The notes beneath the pieces are model-generated. The model had not been told where the DNA came from, did no database searches, and saw only the letters and a list, made by a program, of their open reading frames with translations. A stretch of 64,000 nucleotides of DNA from Humulus lupulus (Eukaryota; Streptophyta; Magnoliopsida; Rosales; Cannabaceae), in assembly GCF_963169125.1 (NCBI RefSeq), contig NC_084799.1, positions 104,485,143 through 104,549,142 of the forward strand, in the 5' to 3' direction. The position numbers and the translations under genes were made by a program. Each line of letters begins with the position of its first letter. The first letter of the stretch is position 1. This document shows, piece after piece, positions 44,686-56,181 of this stretch.

Positions 44686-47094
44686 TGTGATGTCACAAAT
44701 TACCTAATACGACTTCAGGCCTTGATTAGGGGGTCAGGATGACAATTTATGGAAATTATATGTTTATGTGATATATATGCGTGTAATTATGCGATTATGT
44801 GAGTTATAGGATAATATGATTAGATGCATCTTTAGGTGTATTAAATATGAATGTGGGCCCGTGTCTTATTAGAAGGGCAATTATTCGTAATTTGGCTCGT
44901 TATGGGTATATTTGGCATATATGTGATATATGTGTGAAACCACATTATTATGTGGATATATCTGGGTTACTCGGTACGAGACGATCCTAGGGAGCAAGTT
45001 AGCGGGAAAGTCACAATGATACCGAATACCCGACTCGGGGTGAGTCAAGGGGTATTTTGGATGTCTAGTACATTACCGGGTTATCGGATAACGAGAATGA
45101 ATATTCAAGGATATATCAGTATTAGTGAGATTAGGATGGAATTTTAGAAGTTTTGACCATTTTGCCCTTGGGGGCGTGTTTGGAACCCCGAGCCTCGGGA
45201 TTTGATTAAGGTTACTTAGAGTCTAAGTAACCCATACAAAACACCAAAAACAGGGAAAACGTTAAGCATTATCTCTCTCTCTCTCTCTCTCATTCAAAGA
45301 CTTTCTTAAAATTCCTTGGTAATTCTTGCGGTTTAAGGAGAATCGAGGCTATTTCAGGCTTGAGATTTCTTGGGGAAAGACTTACCATCAATTGGGGCAA
45401 CAAAGGTAATGATTTCTAGCCCTAAATCTCCTTGTTTTCTGGCTTTTAGTTAAGTTCTTGGAGTTTTAGAAACTCAGTTATGAGTTGGGAATTTGAAGGG
45501 GCTTTGGCCAAGTATTTACTTTGGTTTTGATGGTTTTGAGCTACTGAATTGATTGGGAACTTTACTTTTGAGTTTTAGCTATGTTGGAATAGGTTTTTGG
45601 AGGAATTTGGCTTGAGGAAAATGGAGAAAAAATAGGGCTATCATGTCGAGCCGCGACCTTGTTCTTTGGTCGCCACGACTGACTTGAATGCTGGGAGAAG
45701 CAGATGCCTTCGGGCCATTTAAGCTACGGCGCCTGCTAGGGTGCGCTGCGGCGCGTGTTAAATCAGAGGAGAGCTTGGGCTCTCTGACTTGGGGCGAGCC
45801 ACGACTCCTTTGTTTTGAGTCGCGACCCTTGAAGGGTTTTGAGCCCCAGGAGGGTTTTTGAGTGTGGGACCTCAAACGTAAGGGCTCGGGATCGATCCTA
45901 CTATCCGGTTTAGTAGAATTCAACATCCTAGAGGCAAGGACTCAGTCCGGAGGCCTTTATTTGCTTGTTTTGATGAGATTCTCTATTGGTTTTGACTAGG
46001 TTATCGCTAGGGGCTCAGAATCAGGATCGTGCTCGAGGGTCATTCTTAATACACTTTGCACTCGGACCTAAGGTAAGAAAATTGCACCCAATACGTGATA
46101 TATGTAATTAGGGCTTAGCCTGGTTGTTGATTATACCTATGATTAGGGCTCGGCCCCAGAGAATGGATGCGATTTAGGCTATGCTCAAATACTCCGTGTC
46201 TGGATAATTGTTTAATGAATGCTTGCCTTGTTTGAATAGGTAGAGCTCGAACCTATTAAGGAATATGGTTATTACTGCATTTGTGTTTGATTGAATATGG
46301 TTTATACGTATGCATGCTTGTATTGTCTGAAATATGCTTACCTGATTAAAGCCTTGACTTATTAGTAAAGGGCGGCAATAGCGCCCTGCGCGCTGGTCGA
46401 GAGGCTTAGGCCCAATCAGGGACGTACTATTACGTTAATCGACCCTATGGTCGTTAGAAAACAAAGGGCTTAGCTAGCTCTATGGCTAGTTACTCAGAGC
46501 TAAGGGCAAGTGCACCAAGTGACTCTATGGTCACATAGCTAGGGCATAGGGCCTCAGGTTGACTCTATGGTCAACTATTCAGGGCAGTGGGCCCCAGAAT
46601 GATCCAATGATCATTGATTTGTAATTGTATGCATGGATGGGTAGGTTATTACTGTTTGGCATGCTAGATATGTATTTGGAATCTGTATTTATTGTTCATG
46701 GGCATGTTTAAGTTTTCTTGTTGAGCCTTGGCTCACGAGTGCTATGTGGTGTAGGTAAGGGAAAAGGAAAGCAAGACCAGGCATGAGTTGGAGAGCTTCG
46801 GTTGCGGTGTGTACATATGCCGCTGCTCATCCACCATGACCGAGGATATCTCAGAGGACTTAGAGATATATCCCTTATTTTGCCGCTTAGACTGGCTGGT
46901 TGTAACTTTTGATTTGTACATACCCTTTTAAACATCTATTTGTAATATTTTGGGATCCTATGTATGTATGAAACTTTCAAATGAAAAGTCAACGTTAACC
47001 ATAGTTACACGTTTATAACCAAATGACTTGATTATCAAGTCTAACACAATATAAAGTACACAGTGTTATGGTCTTGGATTAGGAGGATGTTACA
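44686..47094 (+). mobile_element. 5' LTR of the plus-strand Tekay-like element
   Basis: 2409 bp, from TGTGATGTCACAAATTACC to GGATGTTACA, directly followed by a PBS. Its start parallels TGTAATGCCCCAAATTTCC at 49455. Features include a (CT)n run at 45272-45291, a GC-rich stretch at 45640-45850 with repeated gagccgcgac, gtcgcgacc and gcgctgcggcgcg words, and short direct repeats of gactctatggtca at 46510-46580. Confidence 0.87.
45272..45291. repeat. (CT)n microsatellite in the LTR
   Basis: A pure CT run of about 20 bases in the R/U5 half of the LTR, matching in place the AG run of the opposite-strand LTR at 10467-10486. Confidence 0.85.
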
Positions 47095-47097
47095 CCT

Positions 47098-47113
47098 TAG
47101 TATCAGAGCTGCC
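47098..47113 (+). promoter_or_regulatory. Initiator-Met type primer binding site
   Basis: TAGTATCAGAGCTGCC lies three bases after the LTR end and differs by one base from the standard plant tggtatcagagc site complementary to the initiator methionine tRNA. Confidence 0.85.
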
Positions 47114-47740
47114 AAGGTTTAAGGGTTCATGAAGACTGGCCGGGAGTGTACACTCACCACTAAGGACAAGCTCGACTTAGGGTTTGGTAATTACTTATGT
47201 GATTAAGTGCTTAAATGTTTAAATAAATGTATATGCATTATCTGCATGCCTGACTAGGGAGCATGAGATATTCTGATAGGGCCTGGCTCTTGACTGTTGC
47301 ATGAATGATAAAGAACATGCTTATTAGCATTATTATTGCTTATGAATGCAAATGAACCACTTTTTAGCGTTGTTATATGGACATGTAGGTCAGAATGCGC
47401 TTATTAGCATTGTTAATTGCATACAGATCAGGGAATGCTTATTAGCACTGTTAATACTGACAGGGGTTAAAGAATAAGCTTATTAACATTGCTATACATG
47501 TATAAATGCTTGAACATGCTTATTTGCATTGATTATTACTTATGAATGCCAAATTCTTATTAGCATTGTTATTTGCTGATGAATATCAGGATGTGCTTAT
47601 TAGCACCATGATTGAGTATATTTTGTGTTGGCATGCTTATTAGCATTGCATCTGTTTGTTTGTTCGGTCTTGGACCGTCAGGCGGCAAGAATTATAGTTA
47701 TTACTTACCTAACAGCCAATTTGATCACTGCAAAATGGAA
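47114..47740 (+). repeat. Tekay leader with a degenerate repeated motif
   Basis: The untranslated leader before gag contains about nine copies of cttattagcattgtta or close variants (for example near 47318, 47400, 47440, 47478, 47518, 47555, 47595 and 47637), spaced roughly 40-80 bp. The spacers are partly related (tatgaatgc, atgcttg). No coding potential is seen. Confidence 0.75.
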
Positions 47741-48840
47741 TGGTTATCAGTATTCTAGAGCTGGCCAAGAGATACAGGCCAAGGAAGAGAATGCCTAGGG
47801 CCAGGCCCCACCGCCAGCTCTAGAAAACTGGCAATAGGTGCTTGCTGATATGAAATCCAGGTTACAGAGGCAGGAGGATGAGATTTATCTCTTGAGACAG
47901 CAAAAGGTTCCAGCAAGGAACCTACCGCCCCCAGTATCAGTAGTGATACAACCAGGGGTACCAACGACAGTACAACTCCAGGAAGGGGGAGACAAATGGG
48001 AACCCCTGTATGAGAGGTTTAGAAAACAACACCCTCCAATTTTTTAGGGCATCTCAGGCCCACTAAAGATTGAGCAATGGATGGCTATGATAACTACCAT
48101 CCTAGATTTCATAAGGGCATGTGGTAATGAGTGAGTGGCTTGTGCCACTTACATGTTCCTAGAAGATGCCCAAATATGGTGGGAGGTGGTATCCATGACC
48201 AGGGCAGTAAACACTATGGAATGGGAAGAATTCAGAACTCTATTCAATGTAAAATACTACAATGACAGAGTTAAAGCTGCAAAGGCTGAAGAGTTAAGTA
48301 AGTTACTTCAGGGCAACATGACAGTGACTAATCATGCCTTGGAGTTTGGCAGATTGGAAAAGTTTGTTGTGAATCTGCTGCCCACTGATGGGACCATGAG
48401 AGAGAGGTTTCTCCCGGGGATATAGCTTATGATAGCCTAGGATGTTCATATTACTATTGTGCAAGGAGTGACTACCTATGCACAGGCTGTGGGGAAGGTG
48501 CTTACAACTTAGAGCGTCGAGAATAAGATCTGGTGCAAGAATGTGGTCATAAGGGATTCTAGGAGGCTGAGACCTCCATTTGTAGGCTTCGGTAGGGGCG
48601 GGGCCCCTAGTGACCAAAAGCGAAAGACTCCAGATATAGTTTCAGCTCCAGGGCCAAATAGGAGGTGACATGGCATACAGATAGGCTGCCGGGGTGGCGA
48701 TGAGACCTAGAAAGCATTCCCAGAGTTTACTCGGTGCAGGAAGGGTCATATTGGGGTATGTCGGGCCTGCTTTATCTGCGAGAGTGTGGGACACTTGAAG
48801 AAGGACTGCCCGAATGCCAGAAAGGAAGAGCCCAAGAAGG
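47741..48840 (+). pseudogene. Gag of the plus-strand Tekay-like element
   Basis: One frame carries the coiled coil DMKSRLQRQEDEIYLLRQQK (from about 47844) and the gag core TYMFLEDAQIWWEVVSMTRA, MEWEEFRTLFNVKYYNDRVK and FGRLEKFVVNLLPTDGTMRE. After stops near 48046, 48132, 48423 and 48436 comes the knuckle CFICESVGHLKKDC (about 48770-48815). Gag would package element RNA. At least seven in-frame stops are present. Confidence 0.85.
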
Positions 48841-49454
48841 TGGACAGCCTGACGCTAGCTCGGGTGTTCACCTTGACCCAGGCGGAGGCCGAGGCTAATC
48901 CCTCGGTTGTTACAGGTCAACTTTCTTGTGCTGGGACCCTCTATACTGTTTTGATTGATTTGGGTGCTACACACTCTTTTGTTGCTAGTAGGATTATAGA
49001 TGGATTGTGTAGACCATGTGACTTTTATTCTGTGGGGTTTTGTACTATGCTGCGTAATGGAGAGTTAGTTATTTCCAAGAGATGGGTTAGATCACTATCA
49101 ATGGCAGTGGATGGCACGTAATTGTTAGTTGACTTGGTAGAGTTGGTCATGACTGATTTTGATATAATTTTGGGTATGGACTGGCTAGAGAAGTATGGGG
49201 CAACGATAGATTGCAAGAAGAAGATGGTAACATTTGAGCTGAGGGTGAGGACCCCTTTGTATTTGTTGACACTGTGCATGGACCTCATATACCTATGATA
49301 TCTATACTTAGAGCTAGAGACCTATTGCAGGGGGGATGCATAGGATTCTTAGCTAGTGTGGTGGATACCACTCATGTCGTTCTAGTGGGACCAAGACATA
49401 CAAGATTCTTCTGTGAGTTTCGGGATGTGTTTCCAGAAGATCTGTCAGGGTTAC
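48841..49454 (+). pseudogene. Aspartic protease of the plus-strand Tekay-like element
   Basis: LYTVLIDLGATHSFVASRII contains the protease active site with Leu in place of Ser/Thr after the Asp (D-L-G), which probably impairs activity. TDFDIILGMDWLEKYGATID follows. A stop lies at 49120, and a frame change near 49265 leads into RARDLLQGGCIGFLASVVDT and EFRDVFPEDLSG. The coding region is interrupted by a solo LTR at 49455. Confidence 0.85.
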
Positions 49455-52120
49455 TGTAATGCCCCAAATTTCCTAATAAGGTTTAGGACCTTGATTAGGA
49501 GGTCAGGAGGGCCATAATTGATTTATTATGCCATTAAATGATTATATGCCTGTTTATGTGAATTATATTATTATATGATGATAAATGCATTCACATGGGT
49601 CCACATTTAATTATAAGGGCATTTTGGTAATTTGGCCCGTTGATGGCGTAATTGTATATTTTCATGCATATGATAAGACCACATTATAATGTGGATGTTC
49701 GAGCCATTCGGCATGAGACGAACTTTGAATGCCAGTTATCGGTCTGATCATAACGGGATTATCTTCGGGGCTCGGGGTGAGTCTTGGGGTGTTTTGAGAA
49801 TTAGATCATTACCGGGAATTAATTGTAATGGGATATGATTTAGTAGCATTTGAGAATAACGGGAATTGGAGGGCATTAATTATGATTAACGAGATAGGCG
49901 TGAAAGGACGGTTTTTCCCTTGGTGGCCTTAAGAGGATTTTAAATGACCTAGGGGCATTTTGGTCTTTTGACCTTAAGGATAGATATAACCCTTAAGTTG
50001 CAGCAAAACAGAGCACCATTTCTCTTCTCTCCCATACACCATTTCTTCTTCTTTTCTTCTTGAATTTTGAAGCTCTTTTTGAGGAACCAAGCTCTTTTTG
50101 GCAAAGGTTACTTGGGTTATGATGCCTAGGACATGTGTAGATGGTATTTGGGGGTTAAATGGAGTTTGGAAGCTCGAATTTCAGGTTGGGAATGGAAGAT
50201 TAAAAGGAGGCTAAAACCAGGATGGATCTGCCTGGTGCTAGCGTTGTAGCGACCAAAGGGTAGCGCTACAGCGCTAGCCAGGGAAAATTTCCCCTGGTTG
50301 TAGTGCTGGGGCCCTAGGGGGGCAGTGCTGTAGCACTACCCTGTTTTCTCAGATGCATATTTTGGGTGTTTTTAAGGGTTTTTGGCTCGGGGTTTCAATT
50401 CCTAAGGCTCGGGATCGAATCTACTCACCGTTTGGGTACAATTCGGGGTCTCGAGAGTGAGGTTTAGGTCCAGACCCTTTTATTGTTGATTTCATTAATC
50501 AGAGATTGTATTTGGTTATGACTAGGTGACCGTTAAAGAATCAAAGGATTGATCATTCTCAAGGGTCGTTCGTTTGTTATTACTCGCTCGAACCAGAGGT
50601 AAGAAAACTGCACCCCATATGTGACATGCATGGTTATAAATGAGGCATGTTGAGTGTTTAAATGTGAACATTGATTGCATATCAAATGCTTAGCAAATCT
50701 TGTTCACTTGTGAATGGCACTGACTTATTAGTCAAACTCGGCAATGGTGTCGGCATTAATTGTGAAGCTGTGACTTACTAGTCAAGATCGGCAGTAGTAT
50801 CGAGCACTGGTCGTATGGCATTGACTTATGAGTCAAGGACAGTTTTAGCATGTTTAATGCAAGCCGATAAAGATTAGATCTGATCGACATCTGCATTGAG
50901 TGACTTATCATGCGCATTAATGTCAGACCGACCTCAAGTTCGATGAAAACTAAAAGCGCTTGGCTAGTGTAAAGGCTAGTTATTTAGAGCCAGAGCTAGA
51001 AAGGCTAAGGTGACCTACACCTCACATGGCTAGGAGGGTATGGGACCTCTGAGATGAACTTCTTAGTCATCTAACCGAGATGGACTTATTAGTCATCTGA
51101 TCGAGGTGAAATTATCAGTCATCTGGCCGAGATAGACTTATTAGTCATCTGACTAAGATGGACTTATTAGTCTTCTGACTGAGATAGACTTATCAGTCAT
51201 CTGACCGAGATAGACTTATTAGTCATCTAACTGAGATGGACTTATTAGTCATTTGACTGAGATAGACTTATTAGTCATCTGACCGAGATAGACTCATTAG
51301 TCATCTGGCTGGGATAGACTTATTAGTCATCTGATTGAGATAGACTTATTAGTCATCTGACCGAGATAGACTTATCAGTCATCTGACCGGGATAGACTCA
51401 TTAGTCATTTGACCGGGATAGACTTATTAGTCATCTGATTAAGATAGACTTATTAGTCATCTGACTAGGATAGACTTATCAGTCATTTGACCAAGATAGA
51501 CTTATCAGCTATCTGACCGAGATAGACTTATCAGTCATCTGTTGAGATAGAATTACCAGTCATCTATTTGGAGAGTGACTTATTAGTCATCTACTCACGG
51601 CGTAGGACCTCACAAACATTTATTTGTACCTGCTTGCATGCATGAGTAGGGTTATTACTGCTAGGCATGCCTATTATGACTTAGTAACATGTTATTACTT
51701 GTTCATGAGCATAATGAGTTTTCTTGCTGGGCTTCGGCTCACGGGTGCTATATGGGGTAGGTAAAGGCAAAATAAAGCTGGACCATCCTTGAGTTGGAGA
51801 GCTTAGGTGACGATGTGTACATATACGGCTGCTTGACCACCATGGCCGAGGGTTTAAAGAGGAACTAGGGTTAAACCCTATTTTGACGCTTAGGTCGGCT
51901 GGTTGTAAATACTTTGCTGCAATTAACCTTTAAATTATATTTTTGGGATCCCAATGTATAAAGTAAACGTTTTAGTGAAACGTTACATCTTAACCAAAAA
52001 TTTTAACCCTAAACAGCTAATCATACTTAGTTACACGATTATGGCCAAATGAATCGATTAGCGAGTTTAGCACTGTTTAAAAGGCACACCGTAACGATCC
52101 CTGGAGTTTAAGGTGTTACA
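49455..52120 (+). mobile_element. Solo LTR nested in Tekay pol
   Basis: 2666 bp, from TGTAATGCCCC to GGTGTTACA, with no internal region. It is flanked by gttac (49450-49454) and attac (52121-52125), a 5-bp duplication differing in one base. Removing it rejoins the protease-RT linker with LSGLPPH across the junction, the usual sequence for this family. It is of the same LTR superfamily as its host but diverged, so it came from a related element. Confidence 0.92.
51050..51595. repeat. 26-bp tandem array in the solo LTR, about 20 copies
   Basis: Imperfect copies of a 26-bp unit, with core gacttattagtcatctgacc and variants with tcagtc, catctaacc or gggatag, run head to tail for about 540 bp. The LTR at 44686 lacks this array. 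The units resemble degenerate forms at 50720-50900 (ttgacttattagtcaa), so the array grew from a shorter motif already present in the LTR. Confidence 0.93.
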
Positions 52121-52980
52121 ATTACCTCCACACATAGTGATATAGTTTGTGATTGAATTAGCGCCAGGGACAGAGCCAGTGTCTTGGGTACCTTATAGGA
52201 TGGCTCCAGCAGAGCTAAGGGAACTAAATGTTCAATTACAGATGTTACTAGATTTGGGATTCATCAGGCCCAATTTCTCACCATGGGGCGCACCAGTTCT
52301 CTTCGTGAAGAAGAATGATTTTTCTCTGACCATGTGTATCAATTATAGATAACTGAACAAGTTAACTATCAAGAACAGGTATCCTCTGCCAAGGATTGAT
52401 GATCTGTTTGATCAGTTACAGGATAGGATGGTATTCTCCAAGATAGTTCTTCGATCTAGTTATCACCAACTAAGGATCAAGGAGGAGGATATACCGAAGA
52501 TAGCTTTTCACACTAGGTACGGGCATTATGAGTTTTTAGTGATGTCATTTGGACTGACTAATGCCCCAGCAACATTTATGGATCTAATGAACAGGGTGTT
52601 CAAAGATTACCTGGATCAGTTTGTGATCATCTTTATCGATGATATATTGGTATACTCTCAGTCAGAGACAGAGCACGAGTAACATCTCAGATTGGTACTA
52701 GAGAGGCTGAGAGAACACATGCTGCATGAGAAATTCAAGAAGTGCGAGTTCTGGTTGCCACAGGTGACTTTCCTAGGTCACATAGTTAGTAAGGATGGAA
52801 TTATGGTGAATCCAGCGAAGATTGAGGCGGTCAGAGATTGGCCAAGGCCAAAGAATGCTTCAGAGATCAGAAGTTTCTTGGGATTGCCAGGTTATTACAG
52901 ACACTTTGTGGAGAGGTTTTACAAGATTGCGTCACCACTGACATCAGGAATCAGATGTTCTTATGGTCAGACAGGTGAGG
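52121..52980 (+). pseudogene. Reverse transcriptase of the plus-strand Tekay-like element
   Basis: [48 protein letters not shown] [52 protein letters not shown] and [18 protein letters not shown] are all in one frame with stops at about 52352 and 52680. The first catalytic Asp, normally SKIDL, is Val (codon at about 52445), so the enzyme would be inactive even without the stops. The connection [20 protein letters not shown] and [15 protein letters not shown] follows. Confidence 0.9.
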
Positions 52981-53380
52981 ACAGTTTCCATAGACTGAAG
53001 AAGAATTTGATCACTGCTTTAGTTCTAAGTCTTCCTACAGATGAGGACAACTTTGCAGTTTATTGTGATGCCTCGTGGCAGGGCCTAGGTTATGCCCTTA
53101 TGTAAACAAGGAAGATGATTGCCTATGCATCACGCCAACTGAAAGAGTATGAGGAGAGGTACCCCACACATGATCTGGAACTTGCAGTAGTGGTTTTTGC
53201 ACTAAAGGTGTGGCAACACTACTTATATGGTGAGAAGTGTGAGATATACACAGATCACAAGAGTTTGAAATACTTTTTCACCCAGAAGGATTTGAACATG
53301 AGGCATAGACGTTGGTTAGAGCTGGTAAAGGATTATGATTGTGAGATCCTCTATCACTCGAGGAAAGCCAAAGTGGTAGC
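52981..53380 (+). pseudogene. RNase H of the plus-strand Tekay-like element, cut by Tat element C
   Basis: [18 protein letters not shown] opens RNase H; after a stop, [40 protein letters not shown] and [20 protein letters not shown] follow, ending at [10 protein letters not shown] at base 53380. The next base begins the LTR of Tat element C. Integrase, the chromodomain tail and the 3' LTR must lie on the far side of that element, outside the window. Confidence 0.88.
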
Positions 53381-53968
53381 TGTTATCCAAAAATTAGCAT
53401 TGATGATGTGGCCAGTGATCCCTAGACACGTGGCAGACACCTGGAGGAGCTCTGCTAGTGCATCGACCAGAAGACGTATTAGAAGCAGTAAGCAGTCCAG
53501 TCTTACCTGCGACCAGTTTGGTCGGTGGTTCCGCATGCAAAGTAACATTACTGTAAAGATATTTGTAGATCCCGAATTTAACTCACACAATCTCCTGAAT
53601 ATTCGATTATTTAGGAGAGAATATTGGCAACTAAATCATTTAATCCCCCTTGAGCCTATAAATAGCAAAAGAGAGCTCAAGGAGAGGGGACTTTTGGCTT
53701 AGGAATTATTTGAGATTAGAGTAATTCTCCTTGGAATATTGTATTGTTCTTCAGAGGTTAGTGAAACTCATTGAACCCTTGTTCTTTGATCACTCCTTTG
53801 ACTCTTATATCAATAACAGTCTAAGTGGACGTAGGTTATTACCAGATCCTGGGGCCGAACCACTATAAAAATATCATGTTCTTATTACTTTTTGTCATTA
53901 CGTTCTTCTCAACACATTAATTCATATCAAGCATATTCTGACTCCGTTGACCAAAATCTGGGTCAACA
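53381..53968 (+). mobile_element. 5' LTR of Tat element C
   Basis: 588 bp, from TGTTATCCAAAAATTAGC to TGGGTCAACA. The left end is placed by the exact loss of the Tekay RNase H reading, the right end by the PBS. A TATA box TATAAATA is at 53657-53664. Confidence 0.85.
53657..53664 (+). promoter_or_regulatory. TATA box of the element C LTR
   Basis: gccTATAAATAgc in the middle of the LTR, about 310 bp before its end, with an A/G-rich stretch (gagctcaaggagagg) in the expected start region. Confidence 0.72.
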
Positions 53969-53971
53969 TTC

Positions 53972-53990
53972 TGGTGCTTTCATTGAGAGC
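53972..53990 (+). promoter_or_regulatory. Primer binding site of Tat element C
   Basis: TGGTGCTTTCATTGAGAGC lies three bases after the LTR. It is the same as in element B (minus strand, 40860-40877). Confidence 0.85.
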
Positions 53991-54016
53991 TTGATTTATC
54001 ATTTCTGAGAAAACTA

Positions 54017-56181
54017 ATGGCGAAAACTGGAAGGAAAGCTGGACAGGCGGCCGCTGCTGCACCATCAAACCCACCTCCTCCTCCCCCTGCGAGCGTGGTG
54101 GAGGATGAGCCACATCTGGACTTTGAGGAGGAAGAGATGGATGATCGAACACTGAAGAGTACCCTGGGGGCGCTGCAGGAGGAGCTGGCTAGTCTGAAAG
54201 CCAGTCAAGAGACTGCTGCCGAAGTTGTGGCGCGACAGCAGCAGGAGATTGAATGGCAGCGCGTGGAATTACGGAAAGGCAGGCGGAGATGGACCGCTGC
54301 CAGAGCGAAGCCATGGCAGCCCTCAAGGCGGCCTTGCAACTGGCAAGGAATCAGGTCGCACCTGTCTCACAGCCTGACCAACCTGTCAATGGGCCACCCC
54401 AGAGGGGTACTAATCCCAGCCCACCGATCCAGCCTTCGAGTCCGCAAAGGCCCGAGCAGCCTCAGGTGCCCCATGACGATGTCCCGCTGGACCCTGAAGC
54501 GCAACCACCATCCCAAGCTGGTCGTGGCAATCCCCCGCAACAGAGGCAGAATAGGGCCGAGCATCAGCCTTGTAGTCCTAGATGTCGTAGGGGCGATGAG
54601 CCAAACCTACCGAACAGAGGTCAGTATCCCCCTGGTAACAGGAGGGACTCAGAGTTAGGCTCTGCGGTCCGGGGTCCCCCACGACACGATAATGCACAGG
54701 GACACCTCGACCAGCGCAGGCCGCCCTCTAACGTTCAGAACGTTTTAGCCAGGGACAAAAATCGAGGGAACAGTCAATCCCACCATAGCCAATCAAGGTT
54801 CAGAGATGGCCATGGATATAATGAAGCCGACTCAGGCAAGGGAAACGCTGGCCGAAGGAATGAAGAAAGAGGTAAAGGCAGGAGCCAGGTACCTCAAGAT
54901 GACCAGCCCAATAGATGGGATGCTGGGGGGCAGCCCAAACAAAATAATGTCTTCAACCAGCTCGGGGGTAGCGAGCAACGGAGAAGAGATGAAGATTTCC
55001 GTGACGTACTCAACGATCGCCGTGAGCGGCATAGCGAGAACGTCCCCCCAGCAACAGAGGCCACAGTGATTCCTGCCGCTGTACAGGCCCAAATAGATGC
55101 CCTCAACCAAGCAGTGCAGCAGCTGGTCGGGGGAAGGACGTCGTATATCGACCACGATAGGAGGAAAGGCACTCCTTTTGTACAGAGGATAGCTAATGCA
55201 GAAACTCCAAGCAAGTTCAAAATGCCTACACTTCCAAACTTTGACGGGTATGGAGACCAAGTGTCTCATGTCAATAAGTTTGAAATACAAATGGACATTC
55301 AGAAAGTGTCTGAAGACGCTCAGTGTAGGATCTTCCCTGCAACACTTTCTGAAGCCACGCAGGAATGGTTTTTTAAGTTCCCTCCCGCAAGTATAGTTTC
55401 CTGGGAAATGTTCGTAAGGGAGTTTTACAGACAGTTCTATGCAGGTCGTGTGCATCCGACCAAAGCAAACCAGCTGGTTGAAATTCGCCAGCATGATGGA
55501 GAATCAGTGAAGGACTACATCCAGCACTTTATGCGAGCGGCGGCTGGAGCGAAAACGGTGGGGGACGAAGGAAAAATGATGGCCATAACCGCAGGGGTTA
55601 AACGTCGTTCTCCCCTCTGGAAAAGTCTCCGAAAGGAAGGAGTGAGAACTACCCAGGACTTTTTTGACCGAGTTGATCGCTACATCAAGCTCGAAGAAGC
55701 CATTGTCGACGATGGAAAGCCCTCAGGCAAGGATAAGAAGACTTCCGAACCCGCCAAAGCCGCCAATGGGTCCTAACCTAATGGCAATGACAAAGGCAAC
55801 GAAAATGGCAAGAATGGTGGAAAACAGTCGTATAACGAGCCTTCCACCTCCGACAATAAACGAGCCAAGGGTAATCGTTATGAACCTCGGTTCACTAACT
55901 ACACTGCCCTCGTTGAGTCTCGGGGAGAGGTTTATCAGGCCACAAGTTCTAGTGTGCCTTATAAAAAACCTGGCCCCATTCGAAAGGACATTTCGAAGAG
56001 AGACACTACCAAGTTCTGTCGTTATCATAACGACTACGGAAATGACACCAATGAATGCAACCAGTTGAAAGACGAAATCGAGTTCCTTATTAGACAAGGA
56101 CACTTGAGAAGATACGTACGGGCCTCGGGAAATTCCCAACGAGAAGCTCCGGGTAGCAACGAGCAGGCGCCCACGCGCTAA
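54017..56181 (+). pseudogene. Gag of Tat element C
   Basis: ATG 54017 opens MAKTGRKAGQAAAAAPSNPP, then a coiled coil (LKSTLGALQEELASLKASQE). Around 54260-54290 the reading passes to the frame that stays open to 55776 (RQAEMDRCQSEAMAALKAAL). This frame contains a long Arg/Gln/Pro-rich linker and the gag core KFKMPTLPNFDGYGDQVSHV, FPPASIVSWEMFVREFYRQF and KDYIQHFMRAAAGAKTVGDE. After a stop at 55774-55776 it continues with the knuckle-like block KFCRYHNDYGNDTNECNQLK (about 56012) to a stop at 56179. Only one frameshift and one internal stop separate it from a continuous gag. Confidence 0.9.

Noticed and set aside
47714..47830. Possible tRNA or other structured RNA gene next to the Tekay leader
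   Set aside because: No cloverleaf or A/B box could be found; the stretch is the beginning of gag.
51050..51595. Regular repeats resembling a CRISPR array
   Set aside because: The units are contiguous and imperfect with no unique spacers, the DNA is a plant LTR, and no cas-like gene is present.
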